Below are positions 17,410-28,427 of a DNA stretch of 64,000 bases, in pieces. The stretch spans positions 2,666,001 through 2,730,000 of the forward strand of contig CP099617.1 of assembly GCA_024072375.1 (NCBI GenBank). Reading direction: 5' to 3'. Made by a program: the position numbers and the translations under genes. Below the pieces are notes generated by a model. That model was not told where the DNA came from. It was given only the letters and a program-made list of their open reading frames with translations, and ran no database searches. Position 1 is the first letter of the stretch. The number at the start of each line of letters is the position of its first letter. This DNA is from Sphingomonadaceae bacterium OTU29LAMAA1. GTDB taxonomy: Bacteria > Pseudomonadota > Alphaproteobacteria > Sphingomonadales > Sphingomonadaceae.

Positions 17410-17780
17410 GAATTAGGGTCGATCCGCCCTTCGCGCGCGGCGTTACGATATTCGGCGGACATCAGCGCGCCCTTGGCGATGCGGAGCGACCAGACGACTC
17501 CGGCCAGCGTCACCGGAATCCAGATCAGCATGTGCAGCCACAATGGCGGACTGAGCGTCAGTTCGAGGATGATTGCGCCGGCGACGACGATGGTGCCGAG
17601 GATCAGGGTGAGGAACGCCGCCGGTCCATCGCCGACGTTGAACTGCGTGTAATCGAGCCCGCAGGCGCGGCACCGATCGGCGAATTTGATCCAGCCGGCG
17701 AACAACGTGGGCTGTGCGCAGCGCGGACACAGCCCTTTCAGAGCGACCTCAACGATGGCCGGTGAGGTCGCCTCCGTCAT
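17406..17780 (-). CDS. DUF983 membrane protein with zinc ribbon
   Basis: Protein of 124 aa with two CxxC motifs near the N terminus (GLCPRC and CRACG), which may bind zinc or another metal, followed by two membrane helices. DUF983 genes are regularly found beside cytochrome c oxidase assembly genes in alphaproteobacteria, but the exact function is not established as far as I know. The ATG at 17780 overlaps the ctaE stop by one base, and its own stop overlaps SURF1, so the three are probably translated together. Confidence 0.88.
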   Translation of the reverse strand: MTEATSPAIVEVALKGLCPRCAQPTLFAGWIKFADRCRACGLDYTQFNVGDGPAAFLTLILGTIVVAGAIILELTLSPPLWLHMLIWIPVTLAGVVWSLRIAKGALMSAEYRNAAREGRIDPNS

Positions 17781-18712
17781 CAGCCGCCGTGGACCGGCGC
17801 GCCCCAGCCACCCCAAACGTAGACGGTGACGAACAGGAACAGCCACACCACGTCGACGAAATGCCAATACCAGGCGGCGGCTTCGAAGCCGAAATGCTGG
17901 CGCGGGGTGAAGTCGCCCTTGTACGCGCGGATCAGGCAGACGGCGAGGAAGATGGTGCCGATCAGGACGTGGAAACCGTGGAAGCCGGTCGCCATGAAGA
18001 AGGCGGCCCCATAGTTGATCCCCTTGAAGGGGAAGGGCGCGTGAGCGTATTCATACGCCTGAATGCTGCTGAACAGCACGCCGAGCGCCACCGTCAGCCA
18101 CAGCCCCTTGAGCACGCCGTCCCGGTTGCCGACGCCGAGAAGGCCCCACAGGCCGGTCTTCTCGCCGCCGCGCTGGTTGTGGATCAGCGCGTGGTGCGCC
18201 CAGGTGACGGTGGTGCCGCTGGTGAGCAGGATCAGCGTGTTGAGCAGCGGCAGTTCGAAGGCGTTGATGACCTCCAGCCCCTTGGGCGGCCATTGCGCGG
18301 CAATCGCGGCCGCACCCTCGGCAGCGCGTTCGACTTGGCCGTCGACGATGCTCATCGCGGTCGGGAACAGGCTGAAGTCGAAGAACGCCCAGAACCAGCC
18401 GACGAAGAACATGACTTCTGAGGCGATGAACAGGATCATGCCGTAGCGGAAGTGAAGCTGCACGACCGGAGTATGATCGCCGTGATGCGCCTCGCGCACC
18501 ACGTCGGCCCACCAGCTGTACATCGTGAACAATACGCCCGCGAGGCCGGCGAAGAAAATCCAGCCGCCGCCATTGGCCTTGTCGGCGGCGAGGTGTCCGC
18601 CATGCATCCACATGATCGCGCCGGACGCCATCACCAGCGCCGACAGCGATCCGAACAGCGGCCAGATGCTGGGGGGCAGGATGTGGTAATCGTGGTTCTT
18701 GGCGCCAGCCAT
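17780..18712 (-). CDS. ctaE: cytochrome c oxidase subunit III
   Basis: Subunit III of aa3-type oxidase, 310 aa, with about seven membrane helices. The family pattern is clear: HDYHILPPSIWPLFGS at the N terminus, LHFRYGMILFIASEVMFFVGWFWAFF, and the C-terminal FHGFHVLIGTIFL...WYWHFVDVVWLFLF. It is in the plasma membrane with ctaD/ctaC products. It follows ctaG by 35 bases and overlaps DUF983 by one base. The structural genes for subunits I and II lie about 6 kb away in a separate operon. Confidence 0.97.
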   Translation of the reverse strand: MAGAKNHDYHILPPSIWPLFGSLSALVMASGAIMWMHGGHLAADKANGGGWIFFAGLAGVLFTMYSWWADVVREAHHGDHTPVVQLHFRYGMILFIASEVMFFVGWFWAFFDFSLFPTAMSIVDGQVERAAEGAAAIAAQWPPKGLEVINAFELPLLNTLILLTSGTTVTWAHHALIHNQRGGEKTGLWGLLGVGNRDGVLKGLWLTVALGVLFSSIQAYEYAHAPFPFKGINYGAAFFMATGFHGFHVLIGTIFLAVCLIRAYKGDFTPRQHFGFEAAAWYWHFVDVVWLFLFVTVYVWGGWGAPVHGG

Positions 18713-18747
18713 GTCGTTTCCCTGTTCTTATCCTCTTATCCCACGCT

Positions 18748-19308
18748 CTAGCCCGTGGTTTTGGCAGAATCCACCGGGTAAAACGTGTAGGAGAGGGTGA
18801 TCGTTTCCACGTCCTTCGCATCCGGGTCGTCCATGATCTTCGGATCGACGAAGAAGATGACCGGCATGCGCTGCGTCTCGCCCGGCTTCAGCGTTTGCTG
18901 GGTGAAGCAGAAGCACTGGATCTTGGTGAAATATTTGCCGGCCGAGCTGGGCGTGACGTTGAACGTCGCGGTGCCGGTGACCGGCTTCGTGTCGGTGTTC
19001 GTCGCAGTGAAGAACGCCATGTCGCGCGCGCCGATCCTGACGGTTTCCGATCCGGCTTCGGGGCGGAAGCGCCACTTCATGCCGGGGGCGACGTTGCTGT
19101 CGAAATCGACGCGGATCAGCTTGTTGACCGCGCCCGGTGCCTCTTCGCCGCGTTGCGTCGTGCCGTTAAGACCGGTGACCTGACAGAACATGCGATATAG
19201 CGGGATGCTCGCCCAGGCGACGCCGGTCATGAAGCAGATGCCGATCACCGCGAACATCGCGGTGCGCAGCTGGCGTTTGGTGGAGGAGGGGGCGGCGGCG
19301 GTCGTCAC
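18748..19308 (-). CDS. ctaG: cytochrome c oxidase assembly protein CtaG (Cox11-like)
   Basis: Copper chaperone for the CuB site, 186 aa: one N-terminal membrane helix, then a periplasmic domain. Recognisable segments are ASIPLYRMFCQVTGLNGTTQ, and FTKIQCFCFTQQTLKPGE with the CFCF copper-binding cysteines. GTG at 19308 is the best start because it overlaps the preceding 44-codon gene as GTGA; the frame is open further upstream but only through that gene. It is followed by ctaE. Confidence 0.95.
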   Translation of the reverse strand: MTTAAAPSSTKRQLRTAMFAVIGICFMTGVAWASIPLYRMFCQVTGLNGTTQRGEEAPGAVNKLIRVDFDSNVAPGMKWRFRPEAGSETVRIGARDMAFFTATNTDTKPVTGTATFNVTPSSAGKYFTKIQCFCFTQQTLKPGETQRMPVIFFVDPKIMDDPDAKDVETITLSYTFYPVDSAKTTG

Positions 19309-19439
19309 ATCATCCCTTCGCGGATCTTCACAATCGCGACGGCGAAGATCAGGATGACGAACGCGCCGAGCAGCCACGCCATCACCTGCGCGCGCGATTT
19401 CTGGCGGCTGCGGATCAGGTCCTGTTCGTCCGGGGTCAT
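19305..19439 (-). CDS. 44-aa single-helix protein between ctaB and ctaG
   Basis: A small gene encoding 44 aa: a charged N terminus ([18 protein letters not shown]), one hydrophobic helix (about residues 19-36) and a basic end (KIREGMM). Its ATG overlaps the ctaB stop (ATGA) and its stop overlaps the GTG start of ctaG (GTGA), so it is locked into the reading order of the oxidase-assembly operon. This argues strongly that it is translated. Small one-helix proteins at this position occur in other alphaproteobacteria and are thought to assist oxidase assembly, but I cannot assign a mechanism. Confidence 0.85.
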   Translation of the reverse strand: MTPDEQDLIRSRQKSRAQVMAWLLGAFVILIFAVAIVKIREGMM

Positions 19440-20338
19440 GCGAACACCCAGCGATCGACGACGAGCGCGCCGAACATCACGAACAGATAGAGGATCGAAT
19501 AGCTGAACAAGCGCTTCTCCGGCTTCATCGTGTCATCGGTGCCCGTCTTCCGCGTCGCGACGATCGCGGCGAGACCGGCGAAGGCGAGCGTCATGGCGAC
19601 GGCGACAACGCCGTAGATCGCGCCGGTCAGGCCGAGCGCCCAAGGTGCGATCGCGACCAGCGCCATCGGGATGGTGTAGAGGCCGATCTGTCGCCGCGTC
19701 ACGCGTTCACCCGCGACGACGGGCAGCATCGGCACGCCGGCGTTGGTATAGTCGCTGTTCATGAACAGCGCGAGCGCCCAGAAATGCGGCGGCGTCCACA
19801 GGAAGACGAGGCTGAACAACAGCACCGGCAGCAGCGCGACATGGCCCGTCGCCGCAGCCCAGCCGATCAGCGGGGGGAATGCGCCTGCCGCGCCGCCGAT
19901 GACGATGTTCTGCGGCGTACGACGCTTGAGCCAGACGGTGTAGATCAGCACGTAGAACAGGATCGAGACGGTCAGGATCGCGGCTGCGGCAAAGTTCACT
20001 GCGACGAACATCAGGATGACCGAAAAGGCGGCAAGGCCGACACCGAAGTGCAGCGCAGCCTGCCGGTCCATCCGGCCATCGGGCAGAGGACGCTTTTGCG
20101 TACGGCGCATCTTGGCGTCGATATCGGCTTCATACCATTGGTTGAGCGCACCCGCCGCACCTGCGCCCAGCGCGATGCACAGGATCGCGGTGAAGCCGAT
20201 CACCGGGTGGATGCCGACGGGAGCCGCCAGCATCCCGCACAAGCCGGTGAAGACGACGAGCGTCATCACCCGCGGCTTGGTCAGCGCCAGGAAATCGCGC
20301 CAGTCGGCGGGGGGAAGCAGGGGCGTCGCGGCCGTCAT
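19436..20338 (-). CDS. ctaB: protohaem IX farnesyltransferase (haem O synthase)
   Basis: UbiA-family prenyltransferase of 300 aa making haem O from haem B and farnesyl diphosphate. It has about eight or nine membrane helices, the first Asp-rich motif [15 protein letters not shown] with KRPLPDGR after it, and a second conserved region [19 protein letters not shown]. The ATG at 20338 ([13 protein letters not shown]) gives normal family length; the ribosome-binding site is weak. It is the first gene of the assembly operon. An FNR-like site lies 68 bases upstream at 20406-20419. Confidence 0.95.
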   Translation of the reverse strand: MTAATPLLPPADWRDFLALTKPRVMTLVVFTGLCGMLAAPVGIHPVIGFTAILCIALGAGAAGALNQWYEADIDAKMRRTQKRPLPDGRMDRQAALHFGVGLAAFSVILMFVAVNFAAAAILTVSILFYVLIYTVWLKRRTPQNIVIGGAAGAFPPLIGWAAATGHVALLPVLLFSLVFLWTPPHFWALALFMNSDYTNAGVPMLPVVAGERVTRRQIGLYTIPMALVAIAPWALGLTGAIYGVVAVAMTLAFAGLAAIVATRKTGTDDTMKPEKRLFSYSILYLFVMFGALVVDRWVFA

Positions 20339-20405
20339 GATCGCGATGCTATACGCGTGCGACGGGCGATTAGAAAGGGCGAGCGGGGCGCCTGCCGGTA
20401 TCGTC

Positions 20406-20419
20406 ATGATCCACATCAA
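20406..20419. promoter_or_regulatory. FNR/FnrL-like box between ctaB and iron-enzyme gene
   Basis: ATGATCCACATCAA differs from TTGAT-N4-ATCAA at one base. It sits midway in the 148-base divergent region between ctaB and the gene at 20487. By chance roughly two such one-mismatch sites would be expected in 64 kb, so position is the main argument. Confidence 0.4.
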
Positions 20420-20486
20420 GCGACTCGGGAAGCCAAGGAACGATAAGCAGACCAAGCGGTTAGCCAGCCACCAGGAGAGAGTTTCG

Positions 20487-21380
20487 ATGGCTACCCGTAT
20501 CGCAGACGCCGACATTCGCGCGTCCCAATTTCTGACCGACAGCTTCCAGCGTGGTCTGGCGCACTGGAACCGGGAACGGCTGGAGCCGGCATTCCCGATC
20601 GAAGACTGGCAGCGCGTGCTCGATCGCGATGTCCGCATGCAGCGCCTCGAAGGCGGTTTTCTCGAGGAATTGCGTGACGAGGTCGCCGCCGAGGCTGCCG
20701 CTGCACCGACCGACGTCGAAGGCTTCATCGCCTGGTTCGAGGAACTGAAGCAGAGCGGGCCCGGACAGCACGATCCGCTGTTCCCGTGGCTGGCCGAAGA
20801 AGCGAACCTCGACCAGATCCGCTGGTTCTTCGAACAGGAAGCCGCCGGCGAGGCAGGATTCGACGACCTCGTCGCGATGACGCAGGTCAAGTTGCCGACG
20901 CTGCCCAAGCTGGAGCTGGCGCGCAATTATTGGGATGAAATGGGCCGCGGCAATGCCAAGGGCATGCACGGGCCGATGCTCGATGCGCTCGTCGAGACGC
21001 TGGCGGTGAACCCGGTGATCGAAAACACTTTGTGGCAGAGCCTGTGCCTTGCCAACGCGATGACCGCTATGGCGACCAGCCGCCGTTATGCGTGGCATTC
21101 GGTGGGTGCGCTGGGGGTGATCGAACTGACGGCGCCGGATCGATCCGCAGCAACCGCCAAGGGGCTGCGGCGGCTAGGCTTCAAGGACAAGGAGCGCCGT
21201 TATTTCGATCTGCATGCGGTGCTGGACATCAAGCATAGCGAGGACTGGAACCGCGAGGCGATTCGTCCGGCGGTGAGCGAGGACCCGCGGCGGGCGACGG
21301 CGATGGCCGAGGGTGCGCTGATCCGGTTGCGGTGTGGCGAGCGCTGCTTCGAAGCATATCGCGCTGTGTTGATGGGGTGA
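20487..21380 (+). CDS. iron-containing redox enzyme family protein (haem-oxygenase-like fold)
   Basis: Protein of 297 aa, predicted all-helical. The C-terminal half has the pattern of haem-oxygenase-like diiron proteins: E213 in GVIELTAP, and H243, D247 and H250 in [16 protein letters not shown]. The N-terminal half is rich in charged helices ([15 protein letters not shown]). The start at 20487 has a clear CAGGAGAGAG. It is transcribed divergently from ctaB. Members of this superfamily perform varied oxidations, often in natural-product or cofactor pathways. The substrate here is unknown and no pathway genes adjoin it. Confidence 0.75.
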   Translation: MATRIADADIRASQFLTDSFQRGLAHWNRERLEPAFPIEDWQRVLDRDVRMQRLEGGFLEELRDEVAAEAAAAPTDVEGFIAWFEELKQSGPGQHDPLFPWLAEEANLDQIRWFFEQEAAGEAGFDDLVAMTQVKLPTLPKLELARNYWDEMGRGNAKGMHGPMLDALVETLAVNPVIENTLWQSLCLANAMTAMATSRRYAWHSVGALGVIELTAPDRSAATAKGLRRLGFKDKERRYFDLHAVLDIKHSEDWNREAIRPAVSEDPRRATAMAEGALIRLRCGERCFEAYRAVLMG

Positions 21381-21416
21381 GCGTCGGGGGGGCGGTGTCG
21401 CGCGTCATAATGCGCC

Positions 21417-21482
21417 GCTTAGCTCCCCTTCTGCCACCGCTTTGCGGCACCACCTCCCCCTGACGGGGGAGGTGGTGCCGCG
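21417..21482. repeat. CTCCCC-type intergenic repeat, copy 1
   Basis: Contains CTCCCCTTCTGCCACCGC followed by CGGCACCACCTCCCCCTGAC and its complement. It aligns to the element at 41545-41660. It lies between the convergent iron-enzyme and DUF1501 genes. Confidence 0.75.
21444..21481. terminator. perfect 17-bp hairpin between convergent genes
   Basis: The stem is GCGGCACCACCTCCCCC with a TGAC loop and a fully complementary arm. It lies 63 bases after the stop of the iron-enzyme gene and 46 bases after the stop of the DUF1501 gene. It has no T-run in either direction but is strong enough to act as a bidirectional terminator or RNA 3'-end stabiliser. Confidence 0.6.
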
Positions 21483-21527
21483 TTTGGTGTTCATCTTTGT
21501 CAGATGGCTCTACGAAGAACCGGTGGT

Positions 21528-22913
21528 TCACACGAAGCCCAGATTCCAGCTCGACGGATTGTAATTGCCCATGTTCGGCAGCACGGTCGTGAGATCGTTG
21601 TTGCCGACGCCGAACCAGCTGGCCAACGTCGCCGCATATTGATCGACCGACGTGGTCGGCAGCAACCGGCCCTGTCCGACATCGTCGGGTGTCCCGTTCC
21701 CGATCGCGGGCGGCGTGCCGTAGAAGCGGCGGCCTTTCACCGCTCCCCCCATCACGAAATGGTGACTGCCCCAGCCGTGATCGGATCCGTCGTCGTTCGA
21801 CTGCAGCGTCCGTCCGAAATCGGAGGCGGTGAAGCTCGTCACCTTGTCCGCGACGCCGAGCGCCACCGTCGTATCGTAAAAGGCGCGCATCGCGTCGGCG
21901 ACGCGACCGATCAGTGCGGGGTGCTGCGCCACGAGGTTGTCGTGCAGGTCGAACCCGCCGATCGAAACGAAGAACACCTGCCGCTTCGCGCCGAGTTCGG
22001 ATGAGACGGAGATCAACCGCGCGACCATCTTGAGCTGGTCGGCAAGGCTGTTGCCCGTCGGGAACAGCCCGAACCCGGATGCCGGAGCGCCGGCCAGCGC
22101 ACCGCTGACCTGCGCATAGGTGTCGAGCGAGCGTTTGCTGACGCGGGCGTGTTCGCTGGCGAACAGGTGCGGGTTGCTGCCGGTCATCAGGCTGCGCAGC
22201 GTCGTGGCTGCGGTAGTCGATCCGAAGAGCGCCGATGCATTGTTGATCAGCGGGATCGGGCCGCCGGTGCCGATCGCATATTGCACCGCCGACTTGCCGG
22301 TGAGGTAGACCGCGTTGCCGCTGGCGTTGATGCACGTCAGCGTCGATGCGCCGTTGCCGCTCTGGAACAGGTCACCGATGCGCCCGCCCCAGCCCGACGT
22401 CGCGCCTTCGGGATTGGAGGCCTGGAAATAGCTCTGCTGGTCATTGTGGCTGAACAGCTTGGGCGGCAGCTTGACTGCATTCTGCTGATATTGCGTTTTC
22501 GTGGTCGGTTGCACCAATGTGCCGACGTTGAGCGCCACCGCGAGCTTGCCCTGATCGAACAGCGGCATCAGCGACTTCATCGTCGGCGCCAACGCATATT
22601 GCCGCCCACCCGGCAGGCCGATCGTCGGGGTCAGCATCGTCCCCGCCAGCGATTCGCGGGTCAATGCGATATTGGCGCGCGCGGCTTGGTACTGGGCATA
22701 GCCGGCCGCGTCATAGGGCGGCAGCGTGTTCGCGTAATCGTTGCCGCCGTAGAGGAAGACGCAGACCAGCGCCTTGTAATCGGTCGCGGTCGCCGCCGCA
22801 GCCTCGCCGATCGCGGCGAGGCTGGTGACGAACGGCGTCGCGATGCCGGCGACGCCGAGGGCGGCGGAGCGCTTGAGGAAGGCGCGGCGGGAGGCGTCTC
22901 GGGTCATGTCCAT
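21528..22913 (-). CDS. DUF1501 protein with Tat signal
   Basis: Exported protein of 461 aa. The N terminus SRRAFLKRSAALGVAGIATPF is a twin-arginine signal. The body matches DUF1501 (sulfatase-like alkaline-phosphatase superfamily): LVCVFLYGGNDYANTLPP near the start of the mature part, FFVSIGGFDLHDNL in the middle and TASDFGRTLQSNDDGSDHGWG with D/H residues suited to metal binding. It is encoded 5 bases after the DUF1800 gene, its usual partner. The biochemical function of the pair is not established. Tat export suggests a folded metalloprotein in the periplasm. Confidence 0.88.
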   Translation of the reverse strand: MDMTRDASRRAFLKRSAALGVAGIATPFVTSLAAIGEAAAATATDYKALVCVFLYGGNDYANTLPPYDAAGYAQYQAARANIALTRESLAGTMLTPTIGLPGGRQYALAPTMKSLMPLFDQGKLAVALNVGTLVQPTTKTQYQQNAVKLPPKLFSHNDQQSYFQASNPEGATSGWGGRIGDLFQSGNGASTLTCINASGNAVYLTGKSAVQYAIGTGGPIPLINNASALFGSTTAATTLRSLMTGSNPHLFASEHARVSKRSLDTYAQVSGALAGAPASGFGLFPTGNSLADQLKMVARLISVSSELGAKRQVFFVSIGGFDLHDNLVAQHPALIGRVADAMRAFYDTTVALGVADKVTSFTASDFGRTLQSNDDGSDHGWGSHHFVMGGAVKGRRFYGTPPAIGNGTPDDVGQGRLLPTTSVDQYAATLASWFGVGNNDLTTVLPNMGNYNPSSWNLGFV

Positions 22914-22918
22914 GGGGC

Positions 22919-24625
22919 TCACCGCAGCGTCAGGAAGTCGGGGGAGGCGAGCGTCAGCAGGATCGCGATGCCGACCCGGTTGATCGGGCCGTTGGTCGCG
23001 GCCGCCGCGACGCTGTCGACCGCGGCGCGGATTGCGGTCACCGTGGCTGCGCTCAGCTGTCCGGCGGCGAGGACGAGATTGACCTCGTCCACCAGCGCGG
23101 CGCTGTCCGCCGCTTTGGTCAGGATGTCGGTATAATCGGCCTTGGTGTCGCCGGTGCCATTGGCGACGAGGCCCTGCATGTAGTTGACGTAGGCGACCAC
23201 GCTTTGTTCGTTCGTGATCTGGAATTCGGGCGCGACGAGGCCGGCATTGCTGATCCCGCTCGCCGGCGGCGAATAGGCCGGGCGGAAGAAGTTGAAGACG
23301 GTGGCGCTGCGCCCCATCGTCTGGCCGAGCCGGTTCGACTGGCTCGACGTGTCGCCGATACCCCACGCATTGGAAGGCGAGTTGACCTTGAACATCCGGG
23401 CCCATGCGGTCAGCCGCATCACCGGTTCGCGCAGCTTGCCCGCGGTGGTGCTGGTCAGCGCATCGTCGCTGCGTGCATCGGTGTCGAGCAGGATCGCCTT
23501 GATCACCGCCTTCATGTCGCCGCGCACGCCCGCACCGTTGTTGGCGAACACTGCCGACACGCGGCCGACATACGCGGCGCTGGGGTTGCTGGTGACGAGG
23601 CGCTGGATCAGCTGTTTCGAGACGAACGGCGGCAGGTTGGGATGCGCGAAGATCGTGTCGAGCGCGACCTTCACCGCCGCCATGCCGCCGCCGCTGGTCG
23701 ACGTGCCCAAGAAGCTCGCCGCGCCGGTTTCGTTGAGTGCGGCGTTCATGACCAGCGGCTGGCGATAGCGATCGGGCGTGGTGCTGACGGTGCTCGCGAG
23801 ACTGAGGCCGGTGAACACGCGGGCCAGACCCGCGACATCGGCGGGGGTGTAGGTCTCCATCGGCACACCGTTGCTGGTCCTGACGCTGCCGTCCGTATTG
23901 AGCTGGTACAGACCGAGCGTGAACAGCTGCATCAGTTCGCGCGCATAATTCTCGTCCGGCTGTGCACCGGTGGTAGCGTTCGCCTTGCGATTGCCGAGGA
24001 AGGTGAGGAACGATCCCATCGCGGCGCTGGTCGTGATCGCATCCATGATCGTCCGGTAGTTGCCGAACGCATTGTCGAGCAGCACGTCGACATAGGCGGC
24101 GGTTGCGAACTGTTTCCAGTTGAGGTTGACCCCGCCGATGCCGACGACGAGCAGATCGAGCAGCGCCATGCCGACGCGCTGGCGAAGCTGATCCGGCTCG
24201 ATGATCATCTGGCGCCACATCGTGACGTCGAAGCCCGCTTCGGAATTGATGTAGGTCGCGGCGGAATAGCCGTTGGCGACCAGCCAGTCCCAGTGCGACG
24301 TCGCGCGGGGCAGGGCGAACTGATCGTCGATCCAGCCTTCGTAGCGTCGGCTGACGACCGATTCGATCATCGGGCGGGTCGCGCCCATCGTGGATTGCGC
24401 GAGGAAGCGACTCGCCTGCGTCGGCGTGATGACGGCGGGTGCGACGACGACCGGCGGAGAGACGACGGGTGGCGCAGCGGTGGACCCGCCATCGCCACCG
24501 CCGCAGGCGGCGAGGAGCAGTGCGGGTGTGATGACGCCGCCGAACCTCAACGGGTCAACGAAACCGTCGGCACTCCCGTCATGCGCGACGAACGCCCCGG
24601 CGTCCGCCTGTTCACTATCCAGCAC
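22919..24625 (-). CDS. DUF1800 putative lipoprotein
   Basis: Protein of 568 aa as drawn from GTG at 24625, with the DUF1800 pattern: ASRFLAQSTMGATRP, then ENYARELMQLFTLGLY, then TYTPADVAGLARVFTGLSL, and a C-terminal LTLASPDF. Residues 37-41 read LLAAC, a lipobox, followed by a Gly/Ser/Pro-rich linker. A TTG at 24550 would give MRFGGVITPALLLAAC, a compact lipoprotein signal, and may be the true start. The gene lies just upstream of the DUF1501 gene on one transcript. The function is unknown; an envelope-associated complex with DUF1501 is the best guess. Confidence 0.85.
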   Translation of the reverse strand: MLDSEQADAGAFVAHDGSADGFVDPLRFGGVITPALLLAACGGGDGGSTAAPPVVSPPVVVAPAVITPTQASRFLAQSTMGATRPMIESVVSRRYEGWIDDQFALPRATSHWDWLVANGYSAATYINSEAGFDVTMWRQMIIEPDQLRQRVGMALLDLLVVGIGGVNLNWKQFATAAYVDVLLDNAFGNYRTIMDAITTSAAMGSFLTFLGNRKANATTGAQPDENYARELMQLFTLGLYQLNTDGSVRTSNGVPMETYTPADVAGLARVFTGLSLASTVSTTPDRYRQPLVMNAALNETGAASFLGTSTSGGGMAAVKVALDTIFAHPNLPPFVSKQLIQRLVTSNPSAAYVGRVSAVFANNGAGVRGDMKAVIKAILLDTDARSDDALTSTTAGKLREPVMRLTAWARMFKVNSPSNAWGIGDTSSQSNRLGQTMGRSATVFNFFRPAYSPPASGISNAGLVAPEFQITNEQSVVAYVNYMQGLVANGTGDTKADYTDILTKAADSAALVDEVNLVLAAGQLSAATVTAIRAAVDSVAAAATNGPINRVGIAILLTLASPDFLTLR

Positions 24626-24773
24626 TGTTGCAGATCCCCCGACCCGGTCCGCCCGCGATTCTCCCGGAGCGAAGGCAGATCATACCAGCAATGTGGCCCC
24701 GCGACGATTTACGAAAATGCTTAACATGGATCGGTTCAGCGCGAACATTACGGATTTGGTCGTGACCGTAACG

Positions 24774-24806
24774 AAAAAGCCCCGGCGGTGAGGCCGGGGC
24801 TTTTTT
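24774..24806 (-). terminator. rho-independent terminator of ctaCD
   Basis: A perfect 13-bp stem (AAAAAGCCCCGGC and complement) with a 6-base loop. On the minus strand it begins 4 bases after the ctaD stop and ends in a T-run. It would also work on the plus strand. Confidence 0.92.
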
Positions 24807-24809
24807 GCC

Positions 24810-27636
<2,827 letters not shown>

Positions 27637-27691
27637 GCGTGTCGTCACCCCGTCCAGATTCCCTCGCCCGCCCGGCGAACGGGCCGTTTTA

Positions 27692-27707
27692 GGCGTAAGA
27701 CTACGCC
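27692..27707. promoter_or_regulatory. inverted repeat in the ctaC-pyrE divergent region
   Basis: GGCGTA-AGAC-TACGCC is a perfect 6-base dyad, 56 bases upstream of the ctaC start and 139 bases upstream of pyrE. It could be an operator for the oxidase operon; nothing in the sequence names the regulator. Confidence 0.3.
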
Positions 27708-27845
27708 CCTTTTGCCATGGCCTATACGCGGGGGTGCCCTCCGCCTCAAGCGGTCGCCATATGTTTATGACTCGGCGCTGCTTGGCCTCGGCGGGCCAAG
27801 CACCTATGAGCGGCCGATACCGACGTATTCCTAGCGAGACCGCCG

Positions 27846-28427
27846 ATGACCGACGACGACGTGCTGGCTGAATTCCGCGCCGCCGATGCGCTGCTGGAGG
27901 GGCATTTCATCCTGTCGTCGGGCCTGCACAGCTCGCGCTACCTGCAATGCGCGCGCGTTCTGATGGACCCGCGCCGCGGCGCCCGCCTGGCCGACGCGCT
28001 GGTCGAGCGCATGCCGGGCGAGATCAAGGCTCGCATCAGCGCGGTGGTTTCACCCGCGATGGGTGGCGTGATCGCCGGGCACGAGATGGCGCGTGCGCTG
28101 GGCGTCGAGGCGATGTTCGTCGAACGTCCCACCGGCACGTTCGAGCTGCGCCGCGGATTTCGGCTCGAGCAAGGGCAGGAGGTGCTGATGATGGAGGACG
28201 TCGTCACCACCGGGCTGTCCAGCCGCGAGGCGATTCTGGCGATCGAGGCCGCGGGCGGGCGCGTGATCGCAGGCGCGTCGCTGGTCGACCGTTCGGGCGG
28301 CACCGTCGATCTGGGCGTACCCTTCTATGCGCTGATCCGGCTGGACGTGCCGACCTACGCTGCCGACGGGCTGCCACCCGAACTGGCGGCAATCCCCGCG
28401 ATCAAGCCGGGCAGCCGCGCGGCGTGA
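27846..28427 (+). CDS. pyrE: orotate phosphoribosyltransferase
   Basis: Type I phosphoribosyltransferase of 193 aa, making orotidine 5'-monophosphate from orotate and PRPP in pyrimidine synthesis. The PRPP-binding motif [10 protein letters not shown] spans about 114-123, preceded by [13 protein letters not shown] (the flexible-loop region) and [10 protein letters not shown] near the N terminus. Its stop overlaps the GTG start of the following serine-hydrolase gene. Confidence 0.96.
   Translation: MTDDDVLAEFRAADALLEGHFILSSGLHSSRYLQCARVLMDPRRGARLADALVERMPGEIKARISAVVSPAMGGVIAGHEMARALGVEAMFVERPTGTFELRRGFRLEQGQEVLMMEDVVTTGLSSREAILAIEAAGGRVIAGASLVDRSGGTVDLGVPFYALIRLDVPTYAADGLPPELAAIPAIKPGSRAA

Noticed and set aside
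27947..28423. Upstream extension of the serine hydrolase inside pyrE
   Set aside because: It lies in another frame of pyrE; the GTG at 28424 gives a proper signal peptide and a coupled start.
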